64,000 nucleotides of DNA from Lolium rigidum (taxonomy: Eukaryota > Streptophyta > Magnoliopsida > Poales > Poaceae), in contig NC_061514.1 in assembly GCF_022539505.1 (NCBI RefSeq), positions 343,588,644 to 343,652,643 of the forward strand, written 5' to 3'. The position numbers and the translations under genes are program-made. Under the pieces are notes generated by a model. The model worked only from the letters and a program-made list of their open reading frames with translations. It was not told the DNA's origin and ran no database searches. Below are positions 34,567 to 47,867 of the stretch, piece after piece. The first letter of the stretch is position 1. Each line of letters starts with the position of its first letter.

Positions 34567-35904
34567 TTAAGATAGGCTCAGTAATTTGATAAGATGCTCA
34601 CATATGTAATATGAATTGAAGCAAAAGAGGGCATCAAGAAGCAAATATGAAACACATTTAAGTCTTACCCACTTCATGTGCATGGAAATCTTGTCCACAA
34701 ATAAATTCACAAAGAACAAAGTGACAAGCATGTGAAGGTAAAACAAGAGTAACTTTAAAATTTTCATCATGTAGAGAGGTGTTTTAGTACCATGTAAATT
34801 CCTACAACCATATTTTCCTCTCTCATAATAATTTTTAGTAGCATCATGAATAAACTTAACAATATAACTATCACATAAAGCATGCTTTTCATGATCTTAA
34901 AACACATAATTTTTATCAAGCTCAAACATAGTAGGATTAAAACAATCAAACCCACTTTTAGCAATTTTATAACAAGATGATTGATCATTCTCAAGAGGTA
35001 TGGGACTACTAGTAGAAATCCTATTTTCAGTAGCATTATAATTTATAGCATCAAGTAACATAGGACCATCATCTAGAGCTTTATCATAAACACTCTCCAA
35101 GCAAAATTCTTTAGTTCCATGCTTTTTGAAATTAGGCACAAATAAAGGATTATCATGAGATTTATCAAAATAGCATGGATTATCATAAATAACAGTAGAA
35201 TAATTTTTCTCACAAGTTTTACTCATAGGGAATATTTCAAGAGAATCCTCATGAACATAACATTCGTCCTCCTTTGGTGAGCATGGAGGGCAATCAGATA
35301 ATGTAAGAGATAAAGAGTTACTCTCATTAGAAGGTAGGCATGGGTAGCTAATCCATTCTTCCTCCTTTTGTTCATCACTCTCCTCCTCTTTTTCATCTAA
35401 TGAGCTTTCAGGTTCAACAACTTCTTCTTCCACGGGTTCCTGCAAATTGTGGATACATTCTTGTGCATAATTGAGTCTCCCTTTATAATCAATGATATAA
35501 TAATTATTGTTGAATTCTATGCAATAATCAAGGATATAAGAGACATAATCTTTAAGGTCATGACAAGCAACACAAGTTTCATAATTTTTAGACATGAAGG
35601 ATTCTATTTCAGAGGCTCCCATAAATAAGACAAATTGTTCTACTTCTTCGAATCCAAGATGAATATAGTTATTCCAATGATAGTTCGAAATTAAAACTTC
35701 TTCACTAAAGCCACATTGGAATTTAAGATGTTTAGTATCCTGTTTAGAGCAACAATTTATATCATGGCGTTTAAGCAAACTTTTAGCAATTGTATCCAAC
35801 TTTTTCAACACGCCACTCATTACTTTTCCCTTATATGATTCTCTATACTTCATAAATAATTCTACAAGTTTCATAGAGTATAAAATCAGGTCCTTCCATA
35901 ACAA
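34567..35904 (-). pseudogene. Element C acidic ORF with one in-frame stop
   Basis: A 335-codon frame (35904-34897) is followed in the same frame, after a single TAA at 34899-34897, by another 109 codons to a stop at 34567. The intended protein was therefore about 445 residues. The N-terminal half has scattered Cys and aromatic residues (HDINCCSKQD, NYETCVACHDL). Residues about 155-215 form an acidic Glu/Asp stretch (EPVEEEVVEPESSLDEKEEE), and the C-terminus after the stop is hydrophobic and Leu-rich. I recall similar proteins in other Triticeae retrotransposons, but I know no domain or function. It lacks gag, protease, RT and IN motifs. Confidence 0.6.
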
Positions 35905-36062
35905 CAGTTTTTAGTTTTTCGATTTTTCAAATTTTTATGGATTTTCAGATATATAGGAAAAATAAAACAAGATAAAAATAAACTAAACTAAACAAAATGA
36001 AATAAAAACAGCGAGAGAGGTGGAGTGTACTCCCCAGGTGAACTTATAAGTAGAGCTATGCT

Positions 36063-36080
36063 CCCCGGCAACGGCGTCAA
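36063..36080 (-). promoter_or_regulatory. Element C primer-binding site (tRNA-Asp type)
   Basis: The minus strand reads TTGACGCCGTTGCCGGGGAG, one base different from the GGCGCCGTTGCCGGGGAG of A and B. It is separated from the LTR end by about ten bases. Confidence 0.7.
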
Positions 36081-36090
36081 AAAATAGTCT

Positions 36091-37257
36091 TGATGACCCA
36101 CAAGTATAGGGGATCGCAGCAGTCTTCGAGGGAAGTAAAACCCAAATTTGTTGATTCGACACAAGTGGAGCCAAAGAATACTCATAAGCCTTGACAACGG
36201 AGTTGTCAATTCAGCTGCATCTGGAAAAGCACTAGCAACAGGGTGATGTGAAAGCAGTGGTAATATGATGCGGCGCCAGAAAATAGTTGGTACTACTTTG
36301 ATGGCGTGTTGACAGGGAAATGTGATGCGGCAGTAATATGAGAGCAATAGTAACACGTGAATTAGCGAGTAACACGAGGCGACGGCACTTGGAAAATATC
36401 CTGCAGCGCAGTTGATTGAAAAGCAATGATGATGAAATAAAGGACCGGGGTTCCCGGCGATCTACACTAGTGGTAACTCTCCAGATAACAAGTGTTGGGT
36501 GAACAAATTACACTTGGGCAATTGACAGAATTGAATTTAGCATTAAGACAAAATATCTAGTCTATTAATATCGTAGGCATGTTTTCCATATATAGTCATA
36601 CATGCTCGCAATGAGAAACTTGCATAACATCTTTTGTCCTACCAGCCCGTTTGCAGCGGGGCCTCAAGGGAAACTACTGGTAATTAAGGTACTCCTTTTA
36701 ATAGAGCACCAGAGAAAAGCATTAACACTCGGTGAAAACATGTGATCCTCATATCAAAGCCATCCCCTCCTGTTATCCCCAATCGAGATCACTTTGGGGC
36801 CTTGGGTTCCGGACAAAGACATGTGCATACAATTTGTAGATACAATCTAAGCAACAATTATAGAGCCTAGATCTAAGATCATGCCACTCATGCACTAGTG
36901 ACAAGCATTAAACATAACAATATTGCAGCAACAAATACTTCACAAACTTATAAGATATACTGGACATAATGATCAATCCATCGGATCCCAACAAACACAA
37001 CACCAATTACATCATATGGATCTCAATCATGTAAGCCAGCTCATGAGATCATTGTATTGAAGCACATGGGAGAGAGTACCATCTTGCTACAGCCAAGAAC
37101 CCATAGTCCCTGCGGGAACTACTCACAAACCATCATGGAGTCGAAGTGGAGGCGGTGGAGTCAATGGCGATGGCTCTGGGGGCACTTCCCCGTCCCGGCA
37201 GGGTGCCGGAACAGAGACTTCTGTCCCCCGAAACTTGGTTTCGGCGAAGACGGCGGC
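36091..37257 (-). repeat. 5' LTR of element C, interrupted
   Basis: Matches 30627-31790 closely. It stops at GACGGCGGC, where element D begins. In the other LTR the sequence continues TACGG, so GCGGC (37253-37257) is the expected target duplication of D. Confidence 0.88.
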
Positions 37258-38852
37258 TGATACGTCCCAAACGTATCTATAATTTCTTATGTTCCATGCA
37301 ACTTTATTGATGATACTCACATGTTTTATACACATTATATGTCGTTATTATGCATTTTCCGGCACTAACCTATTGACGAGATGCCGATGAGCCAGTTGCT
37401 GTTTTCTGCTGTTTTTGGTTTTAGAAATCCTACAAAGGAAATATTCTCGGAATTGGATGAAATCAACGCCCAGGGTCTTATTTTTCCACGAAGCTTCCAG
37501 AAGAACTAAGGAGTTACGAAGTGGGGCGACGAGGCGACGCCACGCCAGGGCCGCGCGGCCAAGGGTGGGGCCGCGCCGCCCTGTTGTGTGGGTCCCTCGT
37601 GACGCCCCGACTCTGCCCTTCCGCCTACTTAAAGCCTTCGTCGCAAATACCCCAGTACCGAGAGCCACGATACGGAAAACCTTCCAGAGACGCCGCCGCC
37701 GCCAATCCCATCTCGGGGGATTCAGGAGATCGCCTCCGGCACCCTGCCGGAGAGGGGAATCATCTCCCGGAGGTCTCTTCATCGCCATGATCGCCTCCGG
37801 ATCGATGTGTGAGTAGTTCACCCCTGGACTATGGGTCCATAGCAGTAGCTAGATGGTTGTGTTCTCCTCATTGTGCTATCATGTTAGATCTTGTGAGCTG
37901 CTTATCATGATCAAGATCATCTATTTGTAATCCTACATGTTGTGTTTGTTGGGATCCGATGAATATTGAATACTATGTCAAGTTGATTATCAATCTATCA
38001 TATATGTTGTTTATGTTCTTGCATGCTCTCCGTTGCTAGTAGAGGCTCCGGCCAAGTTGATACTTGTAACTCCAAGAGGGAGTATTTATGCTCGATAGTG
38101 GGTTCATGCCTCCATTGAATGCGGGGAGTGACAGACAACCTCTAAGGTTGTGGATGTCTCTGTTGCCACTAGGGATAAAACATTGATGCTTTGTCTAAGG
38201 ATATTTGTGTTGATTACATTACACACCATACTTAATGCAATTGTCTGCTGTTTGCAACTTAATACTGGAAGGGGTTCGGATGATAATCTGAAGGTGGACT
38301 TTTTAGGCATAGATGCATGCTGGATAGCGGTCTATGTACTTTGTCGTAATGCCCTGATTAAATCTCATAGTACTCATCATGATATATGTATGTGCGTTGT
38401 TATGATTTCTTTATTTGTCAATTGCCCAACTGTAATTTGTTCACCCAACATGCTATTTCTCATCGGAGAGACACCACTAGTGAACTGTGGACCCCGGTCC
38501 AATTCTTTACATTTGAAATACAATCTACTGCAATTGTTCGTTACTGTTCTTCGCAAACAAACATTATCTTCCACACTATACATCTAATCCTTTGTTTACA
38601 GCAAGCCGGTGAGATTGACAACCTCACTATTACGTTGGGGCAAAGTACTTTGATTGTGTTGTGCAGGTTCCACGTTGGCGCTGGAATCCCTGGTGTTGCG
38701 CCGCACTACACTCCGCCACCAACAACCTTCACGTGTTCCTTGACTCCTACTGGTTCGATAACCTTGGTTTCTTACTGAGGGAAAACTTACTGCTGTGCAC
38801 ATCACACCTTCCTCTTGGGGTTCCCAATGGACGTGTCGACTACGCGCCATCA
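37258..38852 (+). repeat. 5' LTR of element D (1595 bp)
   Basis: Starts TGATACGTCCCAAACGTATC and ends GCGCCATCA. A segment of the second LTR is present at 63411-64000. The terminal palindrome is one pair weaker than in A, B and C. Confidence 0.9.
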
Positions 38853-38862
38853 AGACTGTTTT

Positions 38863-38882
38863 CTGGTGCCGTTGTCGGGGAG
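38863..38882 (+). promoter_or_regulatory. Element D primer-binding site
   Basis: CTGGTGCCGTTGTCGGGGAG, a two-base variant of the tRNA-Asp-type site in A and B, ten bases downstream of the LTR end. Confidence 0.7.
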
Positions 38883-39103
38883 ATCAAGACACGCTGCAAG
38901 GGGAGTCTCCCACATCCAATCTCTTTACTTTGTTTTTGTCTTGCTTTACTTTATTTTATTTACTGCTTTGTTTGCTCTCTATATCAAAAACACACAAAAA
39001 TTAGTTGCTAGCTTTACTTTGTTTACTGTCTTGTTCTCCATATTAAAAACACAAAAAAGTTAGTTACTTGCATTTACTTTATTTACCTTTTGTTTATTTC
39101 ATC

Positions 39104-39301
39104 ATGTTTCCTCCTAAGTACACTCTAAAAGACATACCGATAGGACGAGGGTCTATAATTGGAAGAGATAATATAGAAGATTTTTTCACTCATGTTAGTA
39201 CATCTGAAGATTTTGAAGATAGACACTTGGTAGAACTTGCTCCTACTTATGAGAAAACTCCAAACCCCTCTGTTGATCCTTCGTCTCTTGATGTTACTTG
39301 A
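39104..39301 (+). CDS. Element D short ORF (65 aa), internally deleted
   Basis: The protein includes IPIGRGSIIGRDNIEDFFTH and FEDRHLVELAPTYE, then joins directly to TPNPSVDPSSLDVT. In element A these two blocks are separated by about 150 further codons, so D carries an in-frame internal deletion that leaves the ORF open. The start at 39104 corresponds to the ATG position of the unrelated gag ORF in B, and both follow the same duplicated leader. No named domain is recognised. It may be a relic without function. The longer frame beginning at 39068 is less likely. Confidence 0.5.
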   Translation: MFPPKYTLKDIPIGRGSIIGRDNIEDFFTHVSTSEDFEDRHLVELAPTYEKTPNPSVDPSSLDVT

Positions 39302-40002
39302 TTCACACTTTCTGCGCCTAGCTGAAAGGCGTTAAAGAAAAGCGCTTATGGGAGACAACCCATTATTTTACTTCTGCACTTTTATTTTATATTTGAGTCT
39401 TGGAAGTTGTTACTATTGTAGCAACCTCTCCTTATCTTTATTTTATTGCATTGTTGTGCCAAGTAAAGTCTTTGATAGTAAAGTCAATACTAGATTTGGA
39501 TTACTGCGCAGGAACATATTTCTTGCTGTCACGAAATTGAGCCGCCCCTGCTGTAGAAAATTTAGAAAAATCTGCCAATTTACGTGTGTGATCCTCAGAT
39601 ATGTACGCAGCTTTCATTCAATTTGGAAATTTTCATCTGAGCAAGTCTGGTGCCTCTAAAAAATTCGTATTTACGGACTATTCTGTTTTGACAGATTCTG
39701 CCTTTTATTTCGCATTGCCTGTTTTGCTATGTTTGATGGATTTCTTTGTTCCATTAACTTTCACTAGCTTTGTGCAATGTCCAGAAGTGTTAAGAATGAT
39801 TATGTCACATCTGAATATATGAATTTTCAATTATGCACTAACCCTCTAATATGATTGTTTTGAGTTTGGTGTGGAGGAAGTTTTCAAGGGTCAAGAGAGG
39901 AGGATGATACAATATGATCAAGAAGAGTGAAAATTCTAAGCTTGGGGATGCCCCCGTGGTTCATCCCTGCATATTTTAAGAAGACTCAAGCATCTGAGCT
40001 TG
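39302..40002 (+). other. Element D non-coding internal region up to insertion of E
   Basis: Begins with the conserved CACTTTCTGCGCCTAGCTG segment found after the ORFs of A and B. It ends at GAGCTTG, where E inserted; GCTTG (39998-40002) is the target duplication. A frame at 39601-39822 has close counterparts in A and B, but as conserved non-coding sequence. Confidence 0.6.
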
Positions 40003-43000
40003 TGTAATATCCCAGGTATTGGGGTTATAAAAATAGAGGAAACGGATGTGTGCATCGCATTCATGCATAGAAAATCTAGGGAATTTTCGCGCTTTAAAGT
40101 AAAACAGTCACAGTAACTGATGTTTCACTTGACCTTGGTGGAATTGAAGTAGCTCATCAAGTCAAGCGCTATAAACCTCAATGTGACTTTGTTAAAACCT
40201 TGTTTTGGGTAGAGATGATTTGATCCAAGGGGTTAGATCAAATGGAACTAATAATCAACACAACAACACCTTACTCAATGATCAACTACTTGATCTTATA
40301 ACAGATCATAATATGGTAATCCTTGTCATAACATATGACACCAATTCAATTGCAAATCAAGTAACAACAAAATGGAGAAACCATTTGGTGATCATAAGTA
40401 GAATCCTACCGTACCTATATTTCATAAAACAAAGAACCTAAGAAAACCTTAGAGTAAAACTACATATTTAATATGGTGAGAAACCATCCATCAATATGAC
40501 CAAAGTTAACTATAAAAAGAACTATAACCACTGTAGTTACTTTAATGATAAGTTGGGAGTAATAAAAGAAGTTAATTGGTAGAAGATAAAACCAATTCTC
40601 AAATCTTTAGTAATTAGGGAAGCACATGAAATATTGAGCAAGTAAACACCTTACCATGGTTAGGGGAGATTAAACCCTAGCACATGCAATATGGAGACAC
40701 CCCATCTCTATAACCTAAAATTATATCTCAACCCTAGTTATTGTATCACTATGGTGATTACAATATAAACCTAGACCATAATATAGAATCAAATCCATGG
40801 CCATTATGTAAATATCATTAAAACCCTGGAATGGCATATTAATGAAAGCTTATGCTCCACATATTAAACCCGAGAAAAACCCTTGTGTTACATCTTATAA
40901 TTAAGATCATATGTGTGACCAACCACTTATCCTTATAATTAAAGACAAACCAAGATGAGAGTAGTACCTACTCTAGATATTTTAAGGTGATATTAAACTA
41001 TAATAATAGTACTAAAATTTGAAGGAGTTCTAGTAGAATTTCCAATTTATTAACATATAACTATGCACATAAAATAATAGGCAAGTGATCACTCCCCAAA
41101 TGGAAACCAAGTCCTAATACAACCTCTGAATTACCTTGAGTTCAAAGTATTAACTCTAATCATTCCCAAACAGAATTGATTCCTAAGAAAAAGAAAATTA
41201 AAATATAAACTCATGTCCAATTGCTATTTTGAATAAGCACATATGTATAAACTCAATCTAATATAAGATAATTGCTTCAAATTGAAATAGTGGTGTAATA
41301 ACCATTGCACTAACCCTTGTATGAATTAAATGAGCTATACCTGCTAGATAGAAAATAATTCAAATCTGAATTCAAAATAGAAATTCCAAACAATGAATAA
41401 AAACAGAAGATAAAAGAAAAAGAGAGAAAGGGGCTTACCTGGACCTTACCTGGCCAAGCAGCCCAGCACCACCGTCCACCAGCAGTCCACCAAGTGCAGC
41501 CCAACCCGAGCCCAAGGCCACCACAAGTCAGCCTAGCCCACCGTAACCTTCGTAAAAAGAAAATAGAAGAAGAAAAGCTTCTTCTTCCACCTCCGTCCGC
41601 TCGCCACCGCGGCGATGCCAGTCGGCGCCGGCCACGCCGTCGATAAGGATTGCCGGACGTCGCCAATTGTCCCAGAGCCTCGTCCTAAACCTCCCACGTC
41701 CGTGCTTATCCGAACTCGCCAAGATTCGTGCCCGAATCATGCACCGACATCGTCGTGCATCCCGGCCAGTCATCGCCGTCGAGCCGACGCTCCAAGCCTC
41801 ACCATGAGCTATAAATGTTCTCTGAGATTCCCCGACGAACCCTAATGTCACTCCGATCACTCAATCGTCCTCTAACCCTCTCCTTCTCTCGCCATCCTCA
41901 CTTTCTGGCCGCCGGAGTCGGAGAAGAAGCCGACGTTTGGCGCCACCCCAGCACCAGTGCGCAAGTCCTAGAGATGCGCCTTGTCGAGTAGAGCCTCCAG
42001 GAGGAAGATAGCATCCGGGGGAGCAGTGTATGATGCCAATTTACCAATTCCCTTTCACAGTTCATCCCCGGCATAGATGAGATTGAGCTCGTCTCCATCC
42101 ACGATTGTCGTCGCCGACCACCTCATCAGATCCAGGGTATGATTACGCACCTGTAGCACTTTAAATTGCATCAAATGGTCCACCGTAGCCCCATTTCGCT
42201 ATCTGGCCGGAGCTGCGCCACCGCAGACACGATCTCCGGCGATGCTCCGGTGGTCCCTTCGCACAACCAACACCACCAGTAGCCTCGGTGCGAAGGGGGG
42301 GTTCGGAAAATCCTATTCGCGCGTCCTGGGAAGCCTTAAAACGGCGGCGCCGTCATCGGCTATCCGCCGGCGTTGAGCCGCCGATCAAGTCGACGTGGCC
42401 GTGGGGCCGCATCGAGTTCATTGACCAGTCGTTGCCTGCATGGCAACTGACTTGGTCAATGACCCCACCAGTCAGTCTATGTAGGTAGAACCCAACCGGT
42501 ACGTTTAGTAATTTAGATTATTGCATAATTCCAGAAAATATCTGCAACTTTGTAAATACATAGAAAATTCATAACAACTCAGAAAAATACAAATGAGATA
42601 TAAAAATGATCCTAAAAATAATATCTATCCAATAAAAATATAATATAAAAATTTTATTTTTAATAAAAATTTAATTGTTTTAAACTTAATAATTAAGTCT
42701 TTTCTTTTAATCTTAATTGAATTAAAATTCAATAATTAGGAAAAATTATCCAAATTAAAGAAAACCAGTAACTAAATAAAGAAAACATTAAAACTAATTT
42801 TCTTTATTTATTTGTTGTGTTAAATTCTTATTAAAGGGATTTAAACCCTAATTAATAATTACCTTAATTAGGAACTCTTTAAAAATAATAAAGGCACAAA
42901 TCCAATATTATTTTATTTCAGAATTATTAATAACTTCAACTTATTTAATGAAGTTATTAATCCAAGAATTACAGGGTAATTAGGAAACCCTAATTCCATT

Positions 43001-45682
43001 GAAACAAAGTGATAACCTCATCATTTCATGTGTAATCCTAAAACCCTAATACCATTTAGACCCTAGATCAATTACTTCTTATGAAACCTAAATTATTCCC
43101 AAATTTAAACCTAAGTAACATGTGATCATGTTACTTCACCAATAAACATAGATTCATATTTAGCAACTAAATACTAGTTCAAATCCACATAAAATATGGG
43201 AACCCTATCACTACTAATCGAGCATCCCATGTGTTCATTTAAATCAAACCTAACTCTTATTACCAAGAATCTTATCTTTACTCTTCCATGCTTAGCATCA
43301 CACCATTGTGATGAACCCTAATAGCAACCATGCCCATTATCCTACATTACCTAACCATACTCCACTAAACCCTATTAGTATGAGATAATTATTAATCATC
43401 CTATTTAGGAAACCACCATTCATCACTTAATAGAACCAACAGTAAAACCTAGACCACTTCAACCCTGATTGATATACTTCTTATTATTTAAGAAGTATGT
43501 TCTTCAAAAGTTATTCTTTTGAAGAAAATAAGGAATCATCATCAACCCTGCTTATAAGGACCTATAAACCCTAGCCGACTATCACTAGCAAGATAAACCA
43601 ACCTTGACAACAACCATGTATAATGAATTGCTTAGGATGCCTAAGCTTATCTCAACCTTACAAGCCCTAGTTGTTGATGAATCCAACTATGTTGTGATCC
43701 ATCTTATACTTACTCCGAAAACCACTTGGAACCAGAATAAATTATAGCAACCCACAAACCTAATTACCATACTTGTTCTTTATCAAATTACATGTTCTTC
43801 AAAAGTTATTCTTTTAAAGTATAGGATAATCAATCATTAACCATGCTATATAATACTAAAACTGACCACTGTTCCTTACTTGTTAACATTATGCCAATAA
43901 TCATTCTCTTTGTGATCAATTGATTACTATGCCTTATTATCTACCTGTTTATAATACCAAGTAATCACACCTGAACAAGAACCTTGTCTGTGAATCACTC
44001 TAAAAGTACAGCACACCCTAAACCAATCATTACCACTCACTAATCCTAAATCATCGGGGTTAGGACACGCTTAGAACGATTGCATCTCATACTTATGCAT
44101 TATTGCATCCTTGCCAATCTTTTAAACATCGTCCTTACCGGACGATGATGCTATTTCAGAATTTGGAGTTATTGCGTATCGAAGACCTTGCCTGCATAAT
44201 CTTGCAGTCAAGAAGGGCAAGTTCATCACTTGCTCATGTCATTTGAGTATTTCTATCAAATTACTTGCAAAGTATTATGGTTATCACTATTGCATAAAAA
44301 TCAAAACCACTACTTTCATAACTATGAATATGACTATGTGGTGGGCAATGGAACCATGGATTGTGTTGATATGGTGGAGGTTCCATTGCAAGGGTTTATA
44401 TCCATCTAGGATTAAACAACAAATGTCGCCAGTGATTCTTGTGCCGTAATACCCGTGTTAACCATAAGATCCGGAGTGGGACGGAGTAGTCAAAAGTGTT
44501 TCCACCTCTCGTTCATCAACGGATGCACTTTACCGTAGACACTTGTATCCGTCGGCGGCAAGCGGTAGGCTGGGGAAGCCTTAAGTCCCCACGGCACGGT
44601 CCGTAGACACTTGTCGTTCGAAGAACAAGCGATAGGCTGGGAAGCCTTAAGTCCCCACGGTATTGCGGTCTATGATGGGTTGCAGCCACCGGCGTAGGAG
44701 TGTATGGTACAGCCCAAGACTTGTTGTCGTGGTCGGGGTCCACCTTGAAATCTACAGGAATAATGGGACCGACGTGGACCCAGGGTCGGCGCATGCAACA
44801 ACGGGTGGGTGTTCGAGGTAGCGGAGGAACATGATTGGCTAGACCTTATACCGGGCGTTACACCAAAGGAAGTGTGGACGAGAACATGACTCGGTTGGCA
44901 CCAAGGTTAAGATCTCTTATGGGTAAAGCAACACACCTCTGCAGAGTGTAAAGAACCGTGACCTGTCACTCCTCGTTCCGGGATATGGAAGCTGCGAACG
45001 CTGCCGGAAAGGAGCTCCATGAAGTTCTAGTAAACCGGTGAAGGCTGACGGACATAGTTCTTCTGAATAAAAGTAACCTTTTGAAGAAATGGTTATGAAA
45101 ACTTGCATTGGTATTAGACTTTCTGGTCTAATGCTATAGCTAGTGCATTAAACACCTCTTTCCTATAATGAACTTGTTGAGTACGCTCGTACTCATTCCA
45201 CTCTTAAATCCCCGCTTAGATATGAAGGCATCGAAGGAGGATCCACAGTGCAACTCGAAGGCCGAGGAGTCAACAACTACTTCAAGAGACAAGACCCTGT
45301 CAGAGGAGTCAGATACCACATCCAACAAGGAGAGAACCTAGTTTAGCCATAGAAGGGAACTAGCTTCCTAAACCTAGCTCCTATTTAGCTAGAATCTATT
45401 CTTAGCCTCTATAGCTAGGTAAATACTCTACAAATAGAGTTCGTGATAGGATTAGACTACGAGTCGTTCTTTTGGAGTTTATTTGCGATTTACCTCATTG
45501 TAAAGTAGGAGGCTATGCTGATCTTATGTAATAGAGTCGAGTTGTAATTCTATAGACATGCCTTGGACCCGCATATGTTTCGTTGTACCACTCGAGCGAT
45601 ATAATACTAGTGGAACGGTGTTTCATTGGTGTTGTATCGGACTTGCATACTACACCATGCGGTGGTATGCCGGGTCACCACA
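40003..45682 (+). repeat. 5' LTR of element E (5680 bp)
   Basis: Aligns with 55497-61946 along its whole length with sparse differences, except that it lacks 765 bp present in the other copy. The missing part corresponds to about 55876-56640, and AACCATT occurs at both edges. A GC-rich island of about 1 kb (41440-42490) interrupts otherwise AT-rich sequence, and its short frames on both strands recur in the other LTR. No gene is claimed. Confidence 0.92.
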
Positions 45683-46256
45683 GTTGGTATCGAGCAAATG
45701 CTTTGACCTTAGGATTAAAACCCTTTAAAGGAGACCTATAGGATTGGTAGTGTCTATAGGAAGTTGTCCTAGGTAAACCAAATACTTCCTATGACTTGAG
45801 ATGGATATTCACTTGAGAATAATCCTGACACACTTGAGTCAACATTTTTTACCTATCTTTCCTAAGTAAAGTTAGCTAATCCCAGACATGTAGCACACCA
45901 TTAAGTTCCTTCAAACCATAGATGAGTAGATCACAGTTGGTATACAATACATGGTAGTCCAAAGAGAGGATACAACCATAAGGAAGATATCCTATTGGAA
46001 GATGTGTACCAACACATGTAATGGTTAAGTAAGAATTATCCAGACCTGGAATAGGAGTAATATTAAGTGACAAAGATAAACAAGATATCCTATTAGAAGG
46101 TGTAAACCAATACAAGAAATTGGTAAGTAAATTATCCGAACGTGTAAAAAAAACAACTGATAGTAAGGAATGAATATAAGTTCTATGAGGTACTATAAAC
46201 CATGATGAGTCAATCATGGGAGGAAAGGAAGAGGGATAGGAATAATATATGACTAC
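45683..46256 (+). other. Element E internal region, left part, with primer site
   Basis: TTGGTATCGAGCA (45684-45696), directly after the LTR, resembles the initiator-Met primer site TGGTATCAGAGC with one base missing. The rest is AT-rich and non-coding. The last five bases, ACTAC (46252-46256), are duplicated after element B. Confidence 0.72.
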
Positions 46257-47855
46257 TGATACGTCTCCGACGTATCGATAATTTCTTATGATCCATGCCA
46301 TATTATTGATGATACCTACATGTTTTATGCACACTTTATGTCATATTCGTGCATTTTCTGGAACTAACCTATTAACAAGATGCCGAAGAGCCGATTCTTT
46401 GTTTTCTGCTGTTTTTGGTTTCAGAAATCCTAGTAACGAAATATTCTCGGAATTGGACGAAATCAAGACCCAGGGTCCTATTTTTCCACGAACCTTCCAT
46501 AAGACCGAAAGGGATACGAAGTGGGGCGACGAGGCGCCGCCACCATAGGGCCGCGCGGCCAGAGGGGGGCCCGTGCCGCCCTATGGTGTGGGCCCCTCGT
46601 CAGCCCTCCGACTCCGCCCTTCCGCCTACTCAAAGCCTCCGTCGCGAAACCCCCGATGGAAAAACCACGATACGGAAAACCTTCCGGAGACGCTTGCTGC
46701 CGCCAATCCCATCTCGGGGATTACGGAGATCTCCTCCGGCACCCTGCCGGAGAGGGGATTCATCTCCCGGAGGACTCTACACCGCCATGGTCGCCTCCGG
46801 AGTGATGAGTGAGTAGTTCACCCCTGGACTATGGGTCCATAGCAGTAGCTAGATGCTTGTCTTCTCCTCATTGTGCTTCATTGTTGGATCTTGTGAGCTG
46901 CCTAACATGATCAAGATCATCTATCTGTAATACTCTATGTTGTGTTTGTCGGGATCCGATGGATAGAGAATACCATGTTATGTTAATTATCAAGTTATTA
47001 CATATGTGTTGTTTATGATCTTGCATGCTCTCCGTTATTAGTAGAGGCTCCGGCCAAGTTTTTGCTCTTAACTCCAAGAGGGAGTATTTATGCTCGATAA
47101 TGGGTTCATGCCCGCATTGACACCTGGGACGATGACGAAAGTTCTAATGTTGTGTTGTGCTTGTTGCCACTAGGGATAAAACATTGGCGCTATGTCCGAG
47201 GATGTAGTTGTTGATTACATTACGCACCATACTTAATGCAATTGTCTGTTGTTTAGCAACTTAATACCGGAGGGGGTCGGACGATAACTCGAAGGTGGAC
47301 TTTTTAGGCATAGATGCGGTTGGATGGCGGTCTATGTACTTTGTCGTAATGCCCAATTAAATCTCACTTGTACTTATCATGACATGTATGTGCATTGTTA
47401 TGCCCTCTCTATTTGTCAATTTCCCGATCGTAATTTGTTCACCCAACATACTTTTATCTTATGGGAGAGACACCTCTAGTGAACTGTGGACCCCGGTCCA
47501 TTCTTTAATACTGAAATACAAATCTGTTGCAATACTTGTTTTTACTTGTTTTCTCCGCAAACAATCATCTTCCACACAATACGGTTAATCCTTTGTTACA
47601 GACAAGCCGGTGAGATTGACAACCTCACTGTTTCGTTGGGGCAAAGTACTTTGGTTGTGTTGTGCAGGTTCCACGTTGGCGCCGGAATCTCCGGTGTTGC
47701 GCCGCACTACATCCCGCCGCCATCAACCTTCAACGTGCTTCTTGGCTCCTCCTGGTTCGATAAACCTTGGTTTCTTTCTCGAGGGAAAACTTGCTGCTGT
47801 GCGCATCATACCTTCCTCTTGGGTTCCCAACGAACGTGTGAAATACACGCCATCA
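46257..47855 (+). repeat. 5' LTR of element B
   Basis: Starts TGATACGTCTCCGACGTATCG. Very similar to 51550-53137 with a few substitutions and short indels. GC-rich part at 46500-46800. Confidence 0.93.
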
Positions 47856-47867
47856 AGCATATTTTCA

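Larger units (their letters stand above)
30627..37257 (-). mobile_element. Element C: Athila-like LTR retrotransposon, right LTR interrupted
   Basis: Left LTR 30627-32182, internal region 32183-36090, and right LTR from 36091 until element D interrupts it at 37257. On the minus strand the LTR starts TGATACGTTGCAAACGTATC and the partial 5' LTR ends GGTCATCA, followed by a tRNA-Asp-type primer site. The five bases before the left LTR are GTCAC; the matching copy would be beyond the window. It is more distant from A, B and D than these are from each other. No reverse transcriptase or integrase. Confidence 0.85.
37258..40002 (+). mobile_element. Element D, left part (Athila-like, non-autonomous)
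   Basis: Contains the 5' LTR, primer site, a short intact ORF and the start of the non-coding internal region. It is broken at 40002 by element E and resumes at 61952. It is a divergent member of the family of A and B and is inserted in the 5' LTR of element C. Confidence 0.87.

Noticed and set aside
41310..42488. Several frames of 66-118 codons on both strands in the 5' LTR of E, repeated at 57645-58748
   Set aside because: Their presence in both places follows from LTR duplication. They overlap on both strands of a GC-rich island and show no domain.
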